Shown piece after piece: positions 18,987 through 29,013 of a stretch of DNA of 41,472 nt. The DNA is from Auxenochlorella pyrenoidosa. Its lineage: Eukaryota; Chlorophyta; Trebouxiophyceae; Chlorellales; Chlorellaceae. Within the stretch, counting starts at the first letter, position 1. Each line of letters begins with the position of its first letter. The translations under genes were made by a program, and so were the position numbers. The stretch covers positions 2,134,527 to 2,175,998 of the forward strand of contig KQ482063.1 of NCBI GenBank assembly GCA_001430745.1, read 5' to 3'. The notes below the pieces were generated by a model. That model was not told where the DNA came from, ran no database searches, and was given only the letters and a program-made list of their open reading frames with translations.

Positions 18987-19963
18987 ATGCAGCCCCACAC
19001 CACATACACCACAGGTGACGCAGCAGGGGGGGCGGGGAGGGCCCTGGGCAAGCTAGGATGCAACACAGGGCCAGGAAGTTGCCAGGAGCAGTGCCTCAGG
19101 CTTGGGTTGCAGGCCGGCAGGTAAGGCCTGCCCTAGGCAGCGCTGGCGTCGGCGCCAGCCGAGCTGCCTCGGACGGCACCTCTTACGCCTCCCCCCACTG
19201 CCCTAGAATTTCCTGCTGCAGGCACCACCGCGCCCGTGAGTGGCGTCACCCACACCACTGTGCCCACCACTGGCACCACCGGCATCCACGGCACAGGCGC
19301 CACCGCGGAAGGCACACCCACCACGACCCACGCAGCCCGCACCCATGTGGCAGAGGGTGAGCATTGCCTTGTTCAGAGGACGCTGCTCAAATTTGCCGCC
19401 AAGACAGTGACGCCTACGCGGGGAATAGACGCGTCTGGCTACCTGCATGCAGTCTTAAGTCAGGCGGCCTGATGCCCTGCAAATGCTCGTGGCCATGAAA
19501 TGCACGCCTCTTCCTGCCTAGCAGATGCTGCGACCGGCGAGGGGCGTGTGCACAAGACGAGCGTGGGCGCTGCGGTGGACCAGGCAAGACCCAGGCAGCA
19601 AACATGGTGCAATGCTTGCAATGGCCAAGGCTGCCAGGGGTGTACTTGCGCTGCCCAGCACTTTGTAAAGGTCCGCTACCTCGGCACTCCCTTCTTCCCA
19701 CCTCAGGCCTGGGAGAACGTCAAGAGCAAGGTGCCAGGCACGTTGCCTGGCCATGCTGCCAGCTGGCCAACAGACAGCTTCTTTGCAGGGCATTGTTGAT
19801 TAGCTTTGCGTTCAGGAGTCCATGCGACTGCTCCTCTAGATCCTGATCAACCTGGCCAGACCCCATCCCAATCTTTGGCGCAGGGACCACGGAGCACCAT
19901 GCCACCCACAGCAGCGGCGTCACCCACCCGACCACCCACACCACCACCCGCACCACTTACTGA
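18987..19963 (+). CDS. Small Thr/His-rich hydrophilic protein, dehydrin/LEA-like
   Basis: Exons: 18987-19014, 19222-19356, 19525-19583, 19707-19737, 19884-19963; 110 residues. The reading was found by joining tiny exons with strong acceptors whose phases match. It starts MQPHTTYTTG, continues TTAPVSGVTHTTVPTTGTTG, has a middle part GEGRVHKTSVGAAVDQ, then AWENVKSKVPG, and ends HSSGVTHPTTHTTTRTTY before TGA. Thr/His/Gly-rich stretches around a lysine-rich helix ending in PG resemble plant dehydrins, where Thr/Gly/His-rich segments flank K-segments (KIKEKLPG). Such proteins are intrinsically disordered and protect membranes and proteins in drought or cold. SGVTH occurs twice, in exons 2 and 5. 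Two introns would use GC donors (19584 and 19738), the second a poor match. No family member was aligned, so function is inference; the translation could also start at 18864. Confidence 0.5.
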
Positions 19964-20594
19964 GTGGGCAGATGCCGGGATTGCAGCTGGGAAGCAGCAT
20001 GCGCTGCCTTGACGTACGCTTATGTATGCAACACGGGCTTACAACCTTGTGCATGCCACCGCGGGCTGCACTGCTTGACGTGACTTTGCACCTCGGTTTG
20101 CGTTGAATATCGCCAGCCTAGCATGTTAAGAGTGGAGGATACGCAGGCAGCGCGCTGGTGTTGAACAGCTGCACACACAAACAGCAGCGCCTTGGAGAAT
20201 GAGGCTCTGAGCAGCGCCACATGCGGCGGTAGCCATGCATGCAGGTGTGAGAGAGTGCAAGGCAGGCGTTCAAAGGCGCATGGCGCAACATCCCCGGCGC
20301 GGTGGACCAGCATCAGATGGGCCTCAAGCGCATGCTGCTTGCTGCTCGCCTTCTGTTATGGTGCTGCCCCGCTATTCATTGACTAAGTAAGTCAGCCTAT
20401 CCAGGCATGGCAGCTGCCTGGTCTACGGCCTGTGCCAACGACGAGCAGCAGCAGCCTGCCCTGGATCTCCTCTCCAGCGAGGGGGGTCCAGCCTGTGCTG
20501 GCAAAAGATGCAAACAGCAAGGGCGCAATCATCATGATTTGTGCTCATTTGTCTGCCAATGCCACGCCCGACCACGGATCACCAACTGCCCAGT
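19964..20594. other. Convergent region between the dehydrin-like gene and the 117-aa gene
   Basis: This 631-bp stretch holds no supported coding exon. Open frames in it are short or lie antisense to the minus-strand gene. It is moderately GC-rich with an AT-richer segment near 20020-20180. Confidence 0.45.
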
Positions 20595-21122
20595 TTATGC
20601 AGGCCCACCCCGCCGCACCGCTGCCGCCGCACGCCCACGGCCCGACTCCTCTAACGCTCGCAACACAGCGCCCGCCTCCAGGTTGGCGCGCTGCCGAGCG
20701 GCCATTGCTTGCTGCCAGAAGCGGAGCGCCCCCTCACGCGCCGCCTCTCGTGCCGCAGCCTCATCAAGGGCTGCTCGCAGCTGGCGGAAGTTGCTGTTGC
20801 CGCTGTCGCCGGCGCAGGCGCCACTGCACACCGCTGCCGCGGGCTGCGCCTGCCCCGCCCCTCGCTGGTGCTGCAGCAGTGGCTCCTCCAGAGCAGGCTC
20901 AGAAGCGCTGCAGGGCAGCATGTACCTGCGCAGGCGCAGGCGCAGGTGGGAAGGGGCAAAAACTTGCGACGCGGCTTGATGGATGCCGATGCAACGAAAG
21001 ATCGAGGGCGATCGGACGACGGAAACTCGGGGATGCCCATCCAGGACTCTTTCGCGACAGAGGACCGCAGCAGGCGCACAGCAGTCTTCTCGATGCGACC
21101 TGCACGCTTGCCAGCTGCCCAT
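20595..21122 (-). CDS. Hypothetical Ala-rich helical protein, 117 residues
   Basis: Proposed exons in gene order: 21122-21100 and 20925-20595; stop TAA at 20597-20595. The first exon codes only MGSWQAC plus two bases; its donor is CAG|GTCGCA and the second exon follows a good acceptor (CTGCGCAG). If the first exon is wrong, the second still gives a 108-residue ORF from an ATG at 20921. The C-terminal half is a charged Ala-rich helix: NFRQLRAALDEAAAREAA, LRFWQQAMAARQRANLEAG, VLRALEES. This suggests a coiled coil. I do not recognise the family. The MGSWQAC start would allow N-myristoylation and nearby palmitoylation, but that is speculative. It diverges from YKT6. Confidence 0.4.
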   Translation of the reverse strand: MGSWQACRSHREDCCAPAAVLCRERVLDGHPRVSVVRSPSIFRCIGIHQAASQVFAPSHLRLRLRRYMLPCSASEPALEEPLLQHQRGAGQAQPAAAVCSGACAGDSGNSNFRQLRAALDEAAAREAAREGALRFWQQAMAARQRANLEAGAVLRALEESGRGRAAAAVRRGGPA

Positions 21123-21463
21123 ACATATCTGTCGACCTGCCACACGCAATCACCGGGGATTTCTGGCACGCAAGGCGGTAGTTGGACTCCGAGCAGAGGC
21201 AGGCGAGCGCTCGAAGGGCAGAGCATTGCTCACGATGCTGTAGTTGACAGCAGACAAGTGCGCCGCGCAACAGGGGCTCCTGCGCCCAACCCGTGCTGCT
21301 GCCGCCGCCGCCGCCACGTGCTACGTGTGGGGGCGCCAGCTGCTCACCCGTCGTTCCATCCAAGGGCAAACACATTCACGTCACTCTGCTGCTTGGCACC
21401 TGCCACCCCGCCTGAGCGTCCTGCAGGCAGTTACCAAGCGGCAGCCCCTGCGGCCCAGCAGCC
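21123..21463. promoter_or_regulatory. Divergent promoter region of the 117-aa gene and YKT6
   Basis: About 340 bp separate the two proposed start codons. There are GCC-repeat codon-like runs at 21297-21317 but no recognisable coding sequence or TATA box. Confidence 0.4.
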
Positions 21464-22886
21464 ATGGTCAAGCTGACGGCGGTGCAGATATGGAAGTACA
21501 ACGGACCCGACAAGGACCCATTCCTGCTGGGCAACGCCGCCGACCTGTCCAGCTTTGGCTTCTTCCAGCGCGGCACGGTGGGCGAAATGCTCACCTTTGT
21601 TGGGCGCACCGTGGCGCGTAAGACGCAGGTGCGCCCCCGCCTGCAGAGCCCGGGCTGCAGCGCGCAAGTGGCCCGGCGCCGCCTTCCAGCACCTCGTGCC
21701 TGGCGTACCGGTTCATGGGGGAGCATGGGTCCGCCCTGCCTCAAAGACGCACGAGCTGCATGAGCAGCAGGGTACGTCACCCCTCCCTCACCCTGCGTTC
21801 CTGGCAACCCACCCTGCCTGGGCAGGTGGGCCAGCGGCAGACGGTGCAGCAGGAGGAGTACTACTGCCACGTGCAGAACAAGGACGGCCTGGTGGGCATC
21901 GCCTTTGTGGATGCAGACTACCCCGTGCGCGCCGGCTTCTGCGTGGTCTCAAAGGTGCGCCAGCCCGGCCGCCTGCGCCGGCGCAGCCTGTGGCGCGCGG
22001 GAGCCCCTGTGCATTGCAGCAGCAGACCGGAAGCCCAGGCTGCGCAGGCACGAGCCACGGGAGGCCATTCTCCTGCCCGACAAGCTGCGCTGCCTGCGGG
22101 CCCCCCGCAGGTGCTGGAGGACTTTGCGCTGCTCAAGGGCGAGGCGTGGCGCGGCGCCACCGCCGACGCGCCAGGCGAGGCCGAGGCGCTGCTGCAGGAC
22201 GCGCTGCAGAAGTACCAGGTGAGGGGGCGGAGGGGGGGTTGCCCTGGTTGCCAGGCATGGCCCGGGAGCTGCAGGCATGTGGAGGAGGGCCTCTGCAGGG
22301 CGGGAGGCAGGCTTGGTGGGTGCCTCCCGTTGGGTTGGGTGCCTGCACAAATTCCCCCTCCACCGCAGGATTGCAGCTACCCCAACCCACTCATGCAACC
22401 TGCTTGTCTTGCCTGCTTCCCGACGTGTGGCCCCTCCCCCCCCCCTTGCGCAGAACCCCGAGGCTGCGGACAAGCTGGCCAAGATCCAGCGCGACCTGGA
22501 CGAGACCAAGATCATCCTGCACAAGACGATAGAGAGCGTGCTGGACCGGGGGGAGAAGCTGGACCAGGTGGGCGGGGGTGGCACCCGGCTCCCAGGCCCG
22601 CCGTGGGAAACGCGCATGCCTGCAGCAGGCGGCCGCGTCGGCGTGCTCTGCTGGTGGGCCAGGTGTTTGCTGCTTACCGCCCATGGCCATATACATGCAG
22701 ATGCTTGGCTCGCTTGACGGGCTGCGCGTCATGTTGTTCTGCCCTCAGGCAGAGCAACTGCTAACCCTCTCACGCCATTTTTGCCCGCCCGTGCAGCTGG
22801 TGGACAAGAGCGCCGACCTCAGCATGGCCAGCCAGCTGTTCTACAAGCAGGCAAGAAAAGCAAACTCGTGCTGCCGCTTCATGTGA
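21464..22886 (+). CDS. YKT6: R-SNARE YKT6
   Basis: Exons: 21464-21628, 21826-21954, 22111-22218, 22454-22567, 22797-22886; 201 residues, the normal length. YKT6 is a longin-domain R-SNARE that cycles between cytosol and membranes and serves ER-Golgi, Golgi, vacuole and autophagosome fusion. The longin domain (about 1-125) has [29 protein letters not shown] and [19 protein letters not shown]. The SNARE helix (about 140-195) has [20 protein letters not shown] with the zero-layer arginine in LDRGEKLDQ at about R166. The C-terminus SCCRFM supplies the family's paired cysteines: the first for palmitoylation, the second as a CaaX farnesylation box. There is no transmembrane segment, as expected. 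All introns are GT-AG, phase 0. It converges with UPL6, 262 bp between stops. Confidence 0.96.
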
Positions 22887-23057
22887 GGGGCCCTGGCGGC
22901 CGCGCTGTCGGCGCCCCGCTTGAGTGTGTACACTACTTAACCTTGACCCAGCTCTGCCACCCCAAATTCCTTTGTTCTTCCCACCTTTGGTGTGCTGCAC
23001 CATTGCACCTCTACCCTTACTGTGCCTCTCTGTCTGCTCTCCCGCTCCTCTCGCTCC

Positions 23058-23062
23058 TTACA
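23058..23062 (-). terminator. UPL6: Polyadenylation signal TGTAA (UPL6)
   Basis: TTACA on the plus strand reads TGTAA on the minus strand, 87-91 nt past the UPL6 stop codon. Confidence 0.5.
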
Positions 23063-23148
23063 TCCTCGCATGCAACACATTAAAATGAGATGCTGCTGGA
23101 TGGATGCACATCTGCGTGCACAGGCATGGGGCAATACAGAGGGGCACG

Positions 23149-26100
23149 CTAGCTGAGCTCGAAGCCGGCGCCGCTCTGCACCGCGTACAGCAGCTTGTCG
23201 CGGACCTGCTGCGGCGTGCGGTACGGCGGCAGCTTGAGCAGGTTCATGCACGTGGCGGCGGTGGGCAGCCGCTCCTCGGCGCGCTCGTCCAACATGCTGC
23301 CCGCCAGCTGCAGGGGGGGGAGGTCAGGCTCTGCTGGGCTGTGCTGGGCTGTGCTGTGCTGGGCTGTGCTGGAAGGCTCAGGCGGGTGTGTGCCCACGCC
23401 AGCCCACATGCTCTGAGTCCAGGGCCCAGCGCATGTACCCTTGCCGTGCGCGCCCCCGCCCTTCCAGCTCAACCTGTATTCCCAGCGGCGGCTCCAGATA
23501 CTTGAATCCCAGCAGTGGGGGCCTGGGGCACGACGTGACAAAGCGCAGGAATGCGGCCTGCTCGGCGGGCGTGAAGGTGGCCAGCGCCGCCCAGAAGGCC
23601 GCCACCACCGGGTGATCCTCGTGGTAGCCGCCGCTGTACTGGCAGTGCGCACGCATGTCGGCGATGTCCAGGCCCTGCTGCCCGCCGCTGATGAGCATCT
23701 GCAAAAAAAGGAGGGTGCCGATGGGAGGCAGGCTGGCAATCGGGAGGCAGGGCAGCACCAGCGCGCCCGCCAGTCCTCGCTCCCAACTGCAGCACTCTCC
23801 GATGCACTCGTGGTGAGCAGCTGTAGGCCTCCCCTTTGCTGCATGGTGCCGCCCCCACCCACACACCTGCAGCTCCTCCTCGTTGAACATGCGCACCCAT
23901 TCCGGCCTGATCAGCTGGTGCAGGCCCCTGCACAGGACACCAGGGGCAGGCACCGGGCTCTGAGCAGGTGGCGGGCGCAGCGCAGCGCAGAGAACCATGA
24001 TCCCTGTGCGGCAGGCTCCCGACCTTGCCCGGCCCCCACAGGTTCACCCCCGCAGCCGCCAACCGGTTGAGGTATTCAACCCGGGTTGAATACCTCAACC
24101 CATCAACAGGGAGCGCCACAGCCACCGCACGCACCTGAGGAAGGCCGCCGCCGGCTCCCGGATCTGCTGGTTCAGCCGGTAGTCGGCCACGCGGTGGATG
24201 TAGGCCAGCCGGTTGTCGGCGGTGACGGGGGTGTCCTGCCCCCGAGGTGCCAGCTCCACCTGCAGGCAGCAAAGGGAGGAGGCCAAGGGAGTTGGAAGAT
24301 CAGCGCGGGCTCTGGCAGCTGCGCGTGGTCTGCTACCCTGATGCTCCTTGTTGCCCATTTGCATCCCCTGTAAGCACGAGGAGCTTGCATGCAGAAGGCT
24401 CGGTGCAGGGCCCGCAAACCGTGGCGGTGGCTCACCTCCTGTGCCCTGCCCAGCACATTGTCAGTGATAGTGAAGGTGAGGCCCAGGTCAGCCACGTCGC
24501 CCTCGTAGCGCTTCAGGAACACCAGGTTGCTGCGGTGGGGGCAAGTGGGTGGGGGTGCATGCCCAAGGGACACGAGTGACGCGTGCTGAAGGGGCCACCA
24601 CTTCTCTGTCAGGTGAAGTGGAGGAATAGCAGCTCAAGAGGACGCATCCTGCCCGGGTCGTCCCCAAGCCTGTGCACCGGTGGAGCTCCGGGTCCAGGGT
24701 GGGCAGGTCGTTGATGTCGCAGTAGGCGCCCCGGAACTTTTTGAGGAAGAAGGGCGCCAGCGGGAGCTCCACCAGGATGCCTGTGGGACCAGGTGGAGAG
24801 AGGCTGAGAGCAAGGGCATGCCTGATGCAAGGTGGAGGGACTCTGGGATATAAGCTGGCAGCATCGCTTGCTTGCATGCAGGCAGGCATCTTCACGCTCC
24901 AGGCAGTGACCCCTTCCCTCCAGGCCTGGCCTTCCCCCCCATGCCGCACCCTCATACATCGCCTTGCCAAGCATTTTGCCCAGGAACTCGATTAAGCGCA
25001 GGGCATTGCCCGCCACCAGCTGCAGGGTGGGCAGAAGCAGGGCCGCGCTCAAAACAGCAGCGGGGCGGAGCCCTTATTCATGATCGCTAGCTGTGCCTTT
25101 GTCCACTGGCAACCGCCAGCAACACCCCCCCAAACCAACCCACCGTCCACACACACACCTGCGCATGCGGGTTTGGGTACAGCCGGTTGTCGGTGGTGGC
25201 CCTGAACAGGCCCAGGTTGGGGTCAAACCCCTCCTTCACCACGCCCTCCAAAAACTCCTTGAAAATGCCGCCGCCGTCCACCCCCGCCTCCTCCAGCCCA
25301 TGAGCATCAATGAACTGGGCGCAGGGATGCGGACGTTCAGACGTGAGAAGGGGTCGCGCAGCTGCCCTGCCCACGCCTGCCAGTCTGGTTGCACCAGAGC
25401 GCAGCTGCCTGCAGAGCCCTCAAAACTGGTGATGCCGCAGCTGGCACCCCCTGCTCACTCACCTGGATGCGGATGCGACCATGCAGAGCATCCCCCACGT
25501 TGTTCAGCTGCTCAAACGCGTCTTGCAGCGTCTGCAAGGCGAGCGGATGGGTGCAGATGGGGGGGCCACGTTCCACAAGCCAAACCATGCAGTTTGAGTC
25601 CCAAACCCAGCACACAACCGTCTCGTGTTGTTTTGGCAGAAGACCCGTTTGTTTTGCAGCCACCTGTCCAGCAAGCAAGCCCAGGCGCCCCCGCAAACTC
25701 CTCACCTGCGTGCGGCGCACTGCGAAGAAGCGGTTTGGCGCGCCCCCAAACTCCGCCGCCAGCGAGTGCATGACCTCCATGTCGCGGTGCCGCGCCCGCT
25801 CCGCCGCCACCACCGACTGGAACAGCTTGGCGCGCTCACGGAAGGGGATCAGGTAGGGCGCGTGCGCCAGCAGGCCCCAGGCGCGGCCCACGGGTGCCGC
25901 CCCCGGGACGTCGCCGTCCTTGCCGGGCAGGGCCCCCTCGGCCAGCGCGCGTCCCGCCGCCGTGGCGCTGCTCATCTCAGACTGGAAGCGCTCTGCCGGC
26001 AGCGCGTCGGCCTGGAAAGCCTCGGCCGGTGCAAAGGCGCGGCGGCAGTTGCGGTCGTGCAGTTGGCCCATGAGCTTGCCTGCGGGGGGGGGGGCGGGGG

Positions 26101-29013
26101 GTGAGCGCAGGGTTGGGGGTGAGCACAGCAGCTGGGTTGGGTTGGTGCAGCTGGCAGCAGAGGATGGCCCAGCACCAAGCTTGCGTGTGCTGCACAGACC
26201 AGCAGGACGGTGCACCCAAGCCCCGCCTCCTCCACCCTCTGTGCTGGCCCACCCTCGCCTGCCCTCACAACAGGCGCCCTTTCCCGCTGTCGCAAGCACG
26301 TTGGCCAAACACCCACCCGCCGCCTCCTTGAGCTGGGCCCGCAGCGCCGCCGCCTCAGGGGGCCAGCCGCCTGGGGAGGGCGCTGCCTCGACCCACAGCG
26401 CGTGCCAGAGGGCCATCTTCAGCAGGGCCAGCACGCCGCAGCCATGCCCGCTGTGCAGCTCAGCCAGCGGCAGCGGGCGCTGCGCGTGGTACAGCTCGTC
26501 GTCGCCGGCTGCGGGTCGGTGGGGTGGGTGGGGGGCGTGAAGAGTGCAATGCTGTTAGAGGGAGGCAGGCAGGCAGGCAGGACTGCAGTCTGGCCGAGCA
26601 TGGCGGTGCAGGGGCAGATTTAGAGGCTGTGCAGACTAGGGCGCCATGCGGAAGAGCAGGGGAGTGCAGGGCAGGCAAAGTTGCCGGTTCTGCGGTGTTA
26701 TGGACAGTTCCCACCGTCCCACCTGTGATGATGAAAGCGCTGTATGAGAGGCTGAACAGGGTAAGGGGCAGCATCCAGCCGGGGTCACAGCTGGCGTCGC
26801 CAGATGGTACCCAGCCCTCGCCTGCAGCCCATCACAGCATATGGACGGAAGCGCCTCGGCTGTGGGCGCAAGCCTGAAAGTCACCGATGCAAGAGCGAGC
26901 AGTGCTGCAGCAGCAGCAGCACCACCACCAACAGAGCAGGCCGCCAGGCCCCCGCAGGCGCTCACCAGGCGCCGCCTGCGCGGGCCGCAGGTATCCGTAC
27001 CACAGGCGCTGCACCAGCTCAGCGCTGAAGGCCAGCATGAGCAGCACGCGCTGCCGCTGGCCTGGCAGGCCCATGAAGCGCTGCAGCACGCAGCACAACT
27101 GGCGAACTTCGGCGGCGCGCTGCTGCAGCGGCACTGCCGCCGCTACTGCTCCTGTTCCCTCTGCAGGTGAGGCCAGCGGCAGCACGGCCCGCACCAGCGA
27201 GCGCAGCAGGGCTCCATTCGACACCAGCTGCAGCTGAGAAACCAGGCCAGCGCTGGGCAGCTGCTCCGCATCCCAGGGCAGCCTGGCCGCTGCCGCGGTC
27301 ACAGCTGCCGCGGCTGCAGCGTGCTCTCTATCCTCCTCCTCCTCATCATCATCCGCCCAGCTGCTGGCAGCCCCACCAACTCCTGCGCCAGCACCCGCCG
27401 AGTAGAAGGCCCGCTGCGGCAGCAGCGCCAGCAGCGAGCATGCCAGCCCGGCAAACTGCAGGGCAGGCTGGCGCGGCGAGCCACCCGGCTGCTTGGGGTC
27501 GTCGCGAAGCGCTGCCGCCGCCCCCTCCAGCAAGTTGCCCAGCAGGGCGGCTGCTGTCAGGGCGGCCGGCTCGCCGAGGGCAGCAGCGGCGGCAGCCTGA
27601 AGCCACGCCGAGAGCTGGGCGGGAGGCAAGGCGTGCAAGGTCGCCACGGCAGCCCGCCACAGCCGGCCAGCCACCGGTTTCAGGGTGGGCAGGCGGTGCA
27701 GCGCCAGGGGCAGGCACAGCAGCAGCGGTAGCTGGCAGTCCAGCGGCTGCTGCGCACGGCTGCTGCGCGGGCGGGCGGGACCCAGGCGGCGCGGCCTCTG
27801 CCTCGCCGCCACCGCCGCCTGCTGCGTCAGCACACGAACTGTCAGCGCCGTGGCTAGCGCCTCGCCCGATGGCACAGGCGCCGGAGCTGCTTGCTGTTGC
27901 CCCGCTGCGCCTGGACTGGGCTCAGGCTCTGGGCAGGCAGCCTCTGCGATGCGAGCCAGCTGGCCAAACAGCCCGGCATCTGTTGCGGCAGCAAACAGCT
28001 GTGCAGTCGCCTCGGCCGCACCCGCAGCGCCCACGGCCGACTTCCAGCTGTCCTGAGCTGTCAGCAACAGCAAAGCCTCCACCATGGGTGCAGCCTCCGG
28101 ATCCCCTGGCCTGCCAGCAGCGGCAGCGGCAGCCCCCAGCCTCGGCTGGCGCAGCTGTGTCGCCAGCATGGGGGCGTGCTCTGCCAGGGCTTCCAGGCAC
28201 AGGACCACGAGCGCCTGCGCCTGCTGCAGCACCGCCGAAGCACTTTCCTGGCCGCTTGCCGCATGCTGGCAGAGCGCTGCCAGCGGCGCCTGGCCCGGCG
28301 GCAGTGCCAGTATAAGGCGGCATGCAGCCGCAAGCAGGCGCACATCCGCTGGGCTGGAGGGGTTGGCAAAGGCGCAGAGACGGCGCAGAAAGCCGGAGGC
28401 AGGCGCAAGATCGACGCTGCAGGGGAGGGGAACTGGCAGTCTTGGTGTGCGGCGGCCCCGCGGCCAGCTTAGCCTGCAGAAGCCCAAGAGGCACTTCCTG
28501 GAGCCCGCCCCCCACGACTGCCAGTTCCTGCAGCCCTCCTCCTGCCCAGCCCACCTGGAAGCCCGCTCTGCATGCTCGCCGTACCGCTCCACCCAGGACT
28601 GGCGCAGGTCGGCCCGGTGGCGCCGGCGTGAGCGCCAACCCCTCCATGCCGCCTGCAGAGAATGAAGGGGGATTTAAGCCTGTGCACTGCCCGACATAGC
28701 CAGCCTGTTGCCTGGGGTCACACTGTGCTCGTACGCATAGTACCCGGAAAGGTGACTGCCTCCTCTGCACAAAGGTGCAGGCAGGTGCACTGGCAACCGC
28801 CGTTCCCTGGGTGCCACCGGGGCCCCGCCTGCACTGCGACCTCGCCTGAATGCTGGCGGCGCCGCGCTGCTCCAGCTTCTCCTGGCGGCGTCGCTCCCGC
28901 TCGCGCCGCGTGCGCTCCAGCACCTCGGCGCGGCTCTCCTCCACGCGGCTGCGGCCCGCCAGGCTCACCCGCGCCTCCTTCCTGTACTCGCCGCCAAAGC
29001 TGCGGAACGACAT
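23149..29013 (-). CDS. UPL6: HECT-type E3 ubiquitin ligase, UPL6/UBE3C group
   Basis: Exons in gene order: 29013-28846, 28652-28555, 28416-26966, 26821-26723, 26508-26317, 26079-25706, 25531-25463, 25314-25159, 25019-24950, 24780-24678, 24529-24436, 24259-24135, 23927-23867, 23698-23474, 23307-23149; 1147 residues. It forms a ubiquitin thioester and transfers ubiquitin to substrates; UBE3C/Hul5 relatives act at the proteasome. The N-terminus ([24 protein letters not shown]) and the IQ motif [16 protein letters not shown] match the group. A helical middle follows, with [17 protein letters not shown], then [13 protein letters not shown]. The HECT domain (about 800-1147) has [18 protein letters not shown], [19 protein letters not shown] ([16 protein letters not shown]), [39 protein letters not shown] and [16 protein letters not shown] with the active cysteine at about C1115, ending GAGFELS. 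Intron 1 uses a GC donor (CAG|GCGAGG). The 1451-nt third exon is Ala/Leu-rich. Confidence 0.94.
23332..23372. repeat. UPL6: Short tandem repeat in an UPL6 intron
   Basis: Repeated GCTGTGCTGG-like units, about four imperfect copies, in the intron between the last two UPL6 exons. Confidence 0.75.
24065..24100. repeat. UPL6: Perfect 36-bp palindrome in an UPL6 intron
   Basis: The left arm GGTTGAGGTATTCAACCC (24065-24082) is followed without a spacer by its exact reverse complement (24083-24100). It lies in the intron between exons ending at 24135 and starting at 23927. It can form a cruciform in DNA or a hairpin in the pre-mRNA. Confidence 0.95.
26562..26581 (+). repeat. UPL6: (GGCA)n microsatellite in an UPL6 intron
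   Basis: About four to five GGCA units in the intron between UPL6 exons 4 and 5. Confidence 0.75.

Noticed and set aside
20926..20963. 38-nt intron joining an ATG at 21040 to the 117-aa gene
   Set aside because: The phases fit, but 38 nt is far below the intron lengths seen here and the donor (AA|GTTTTT) is poor.
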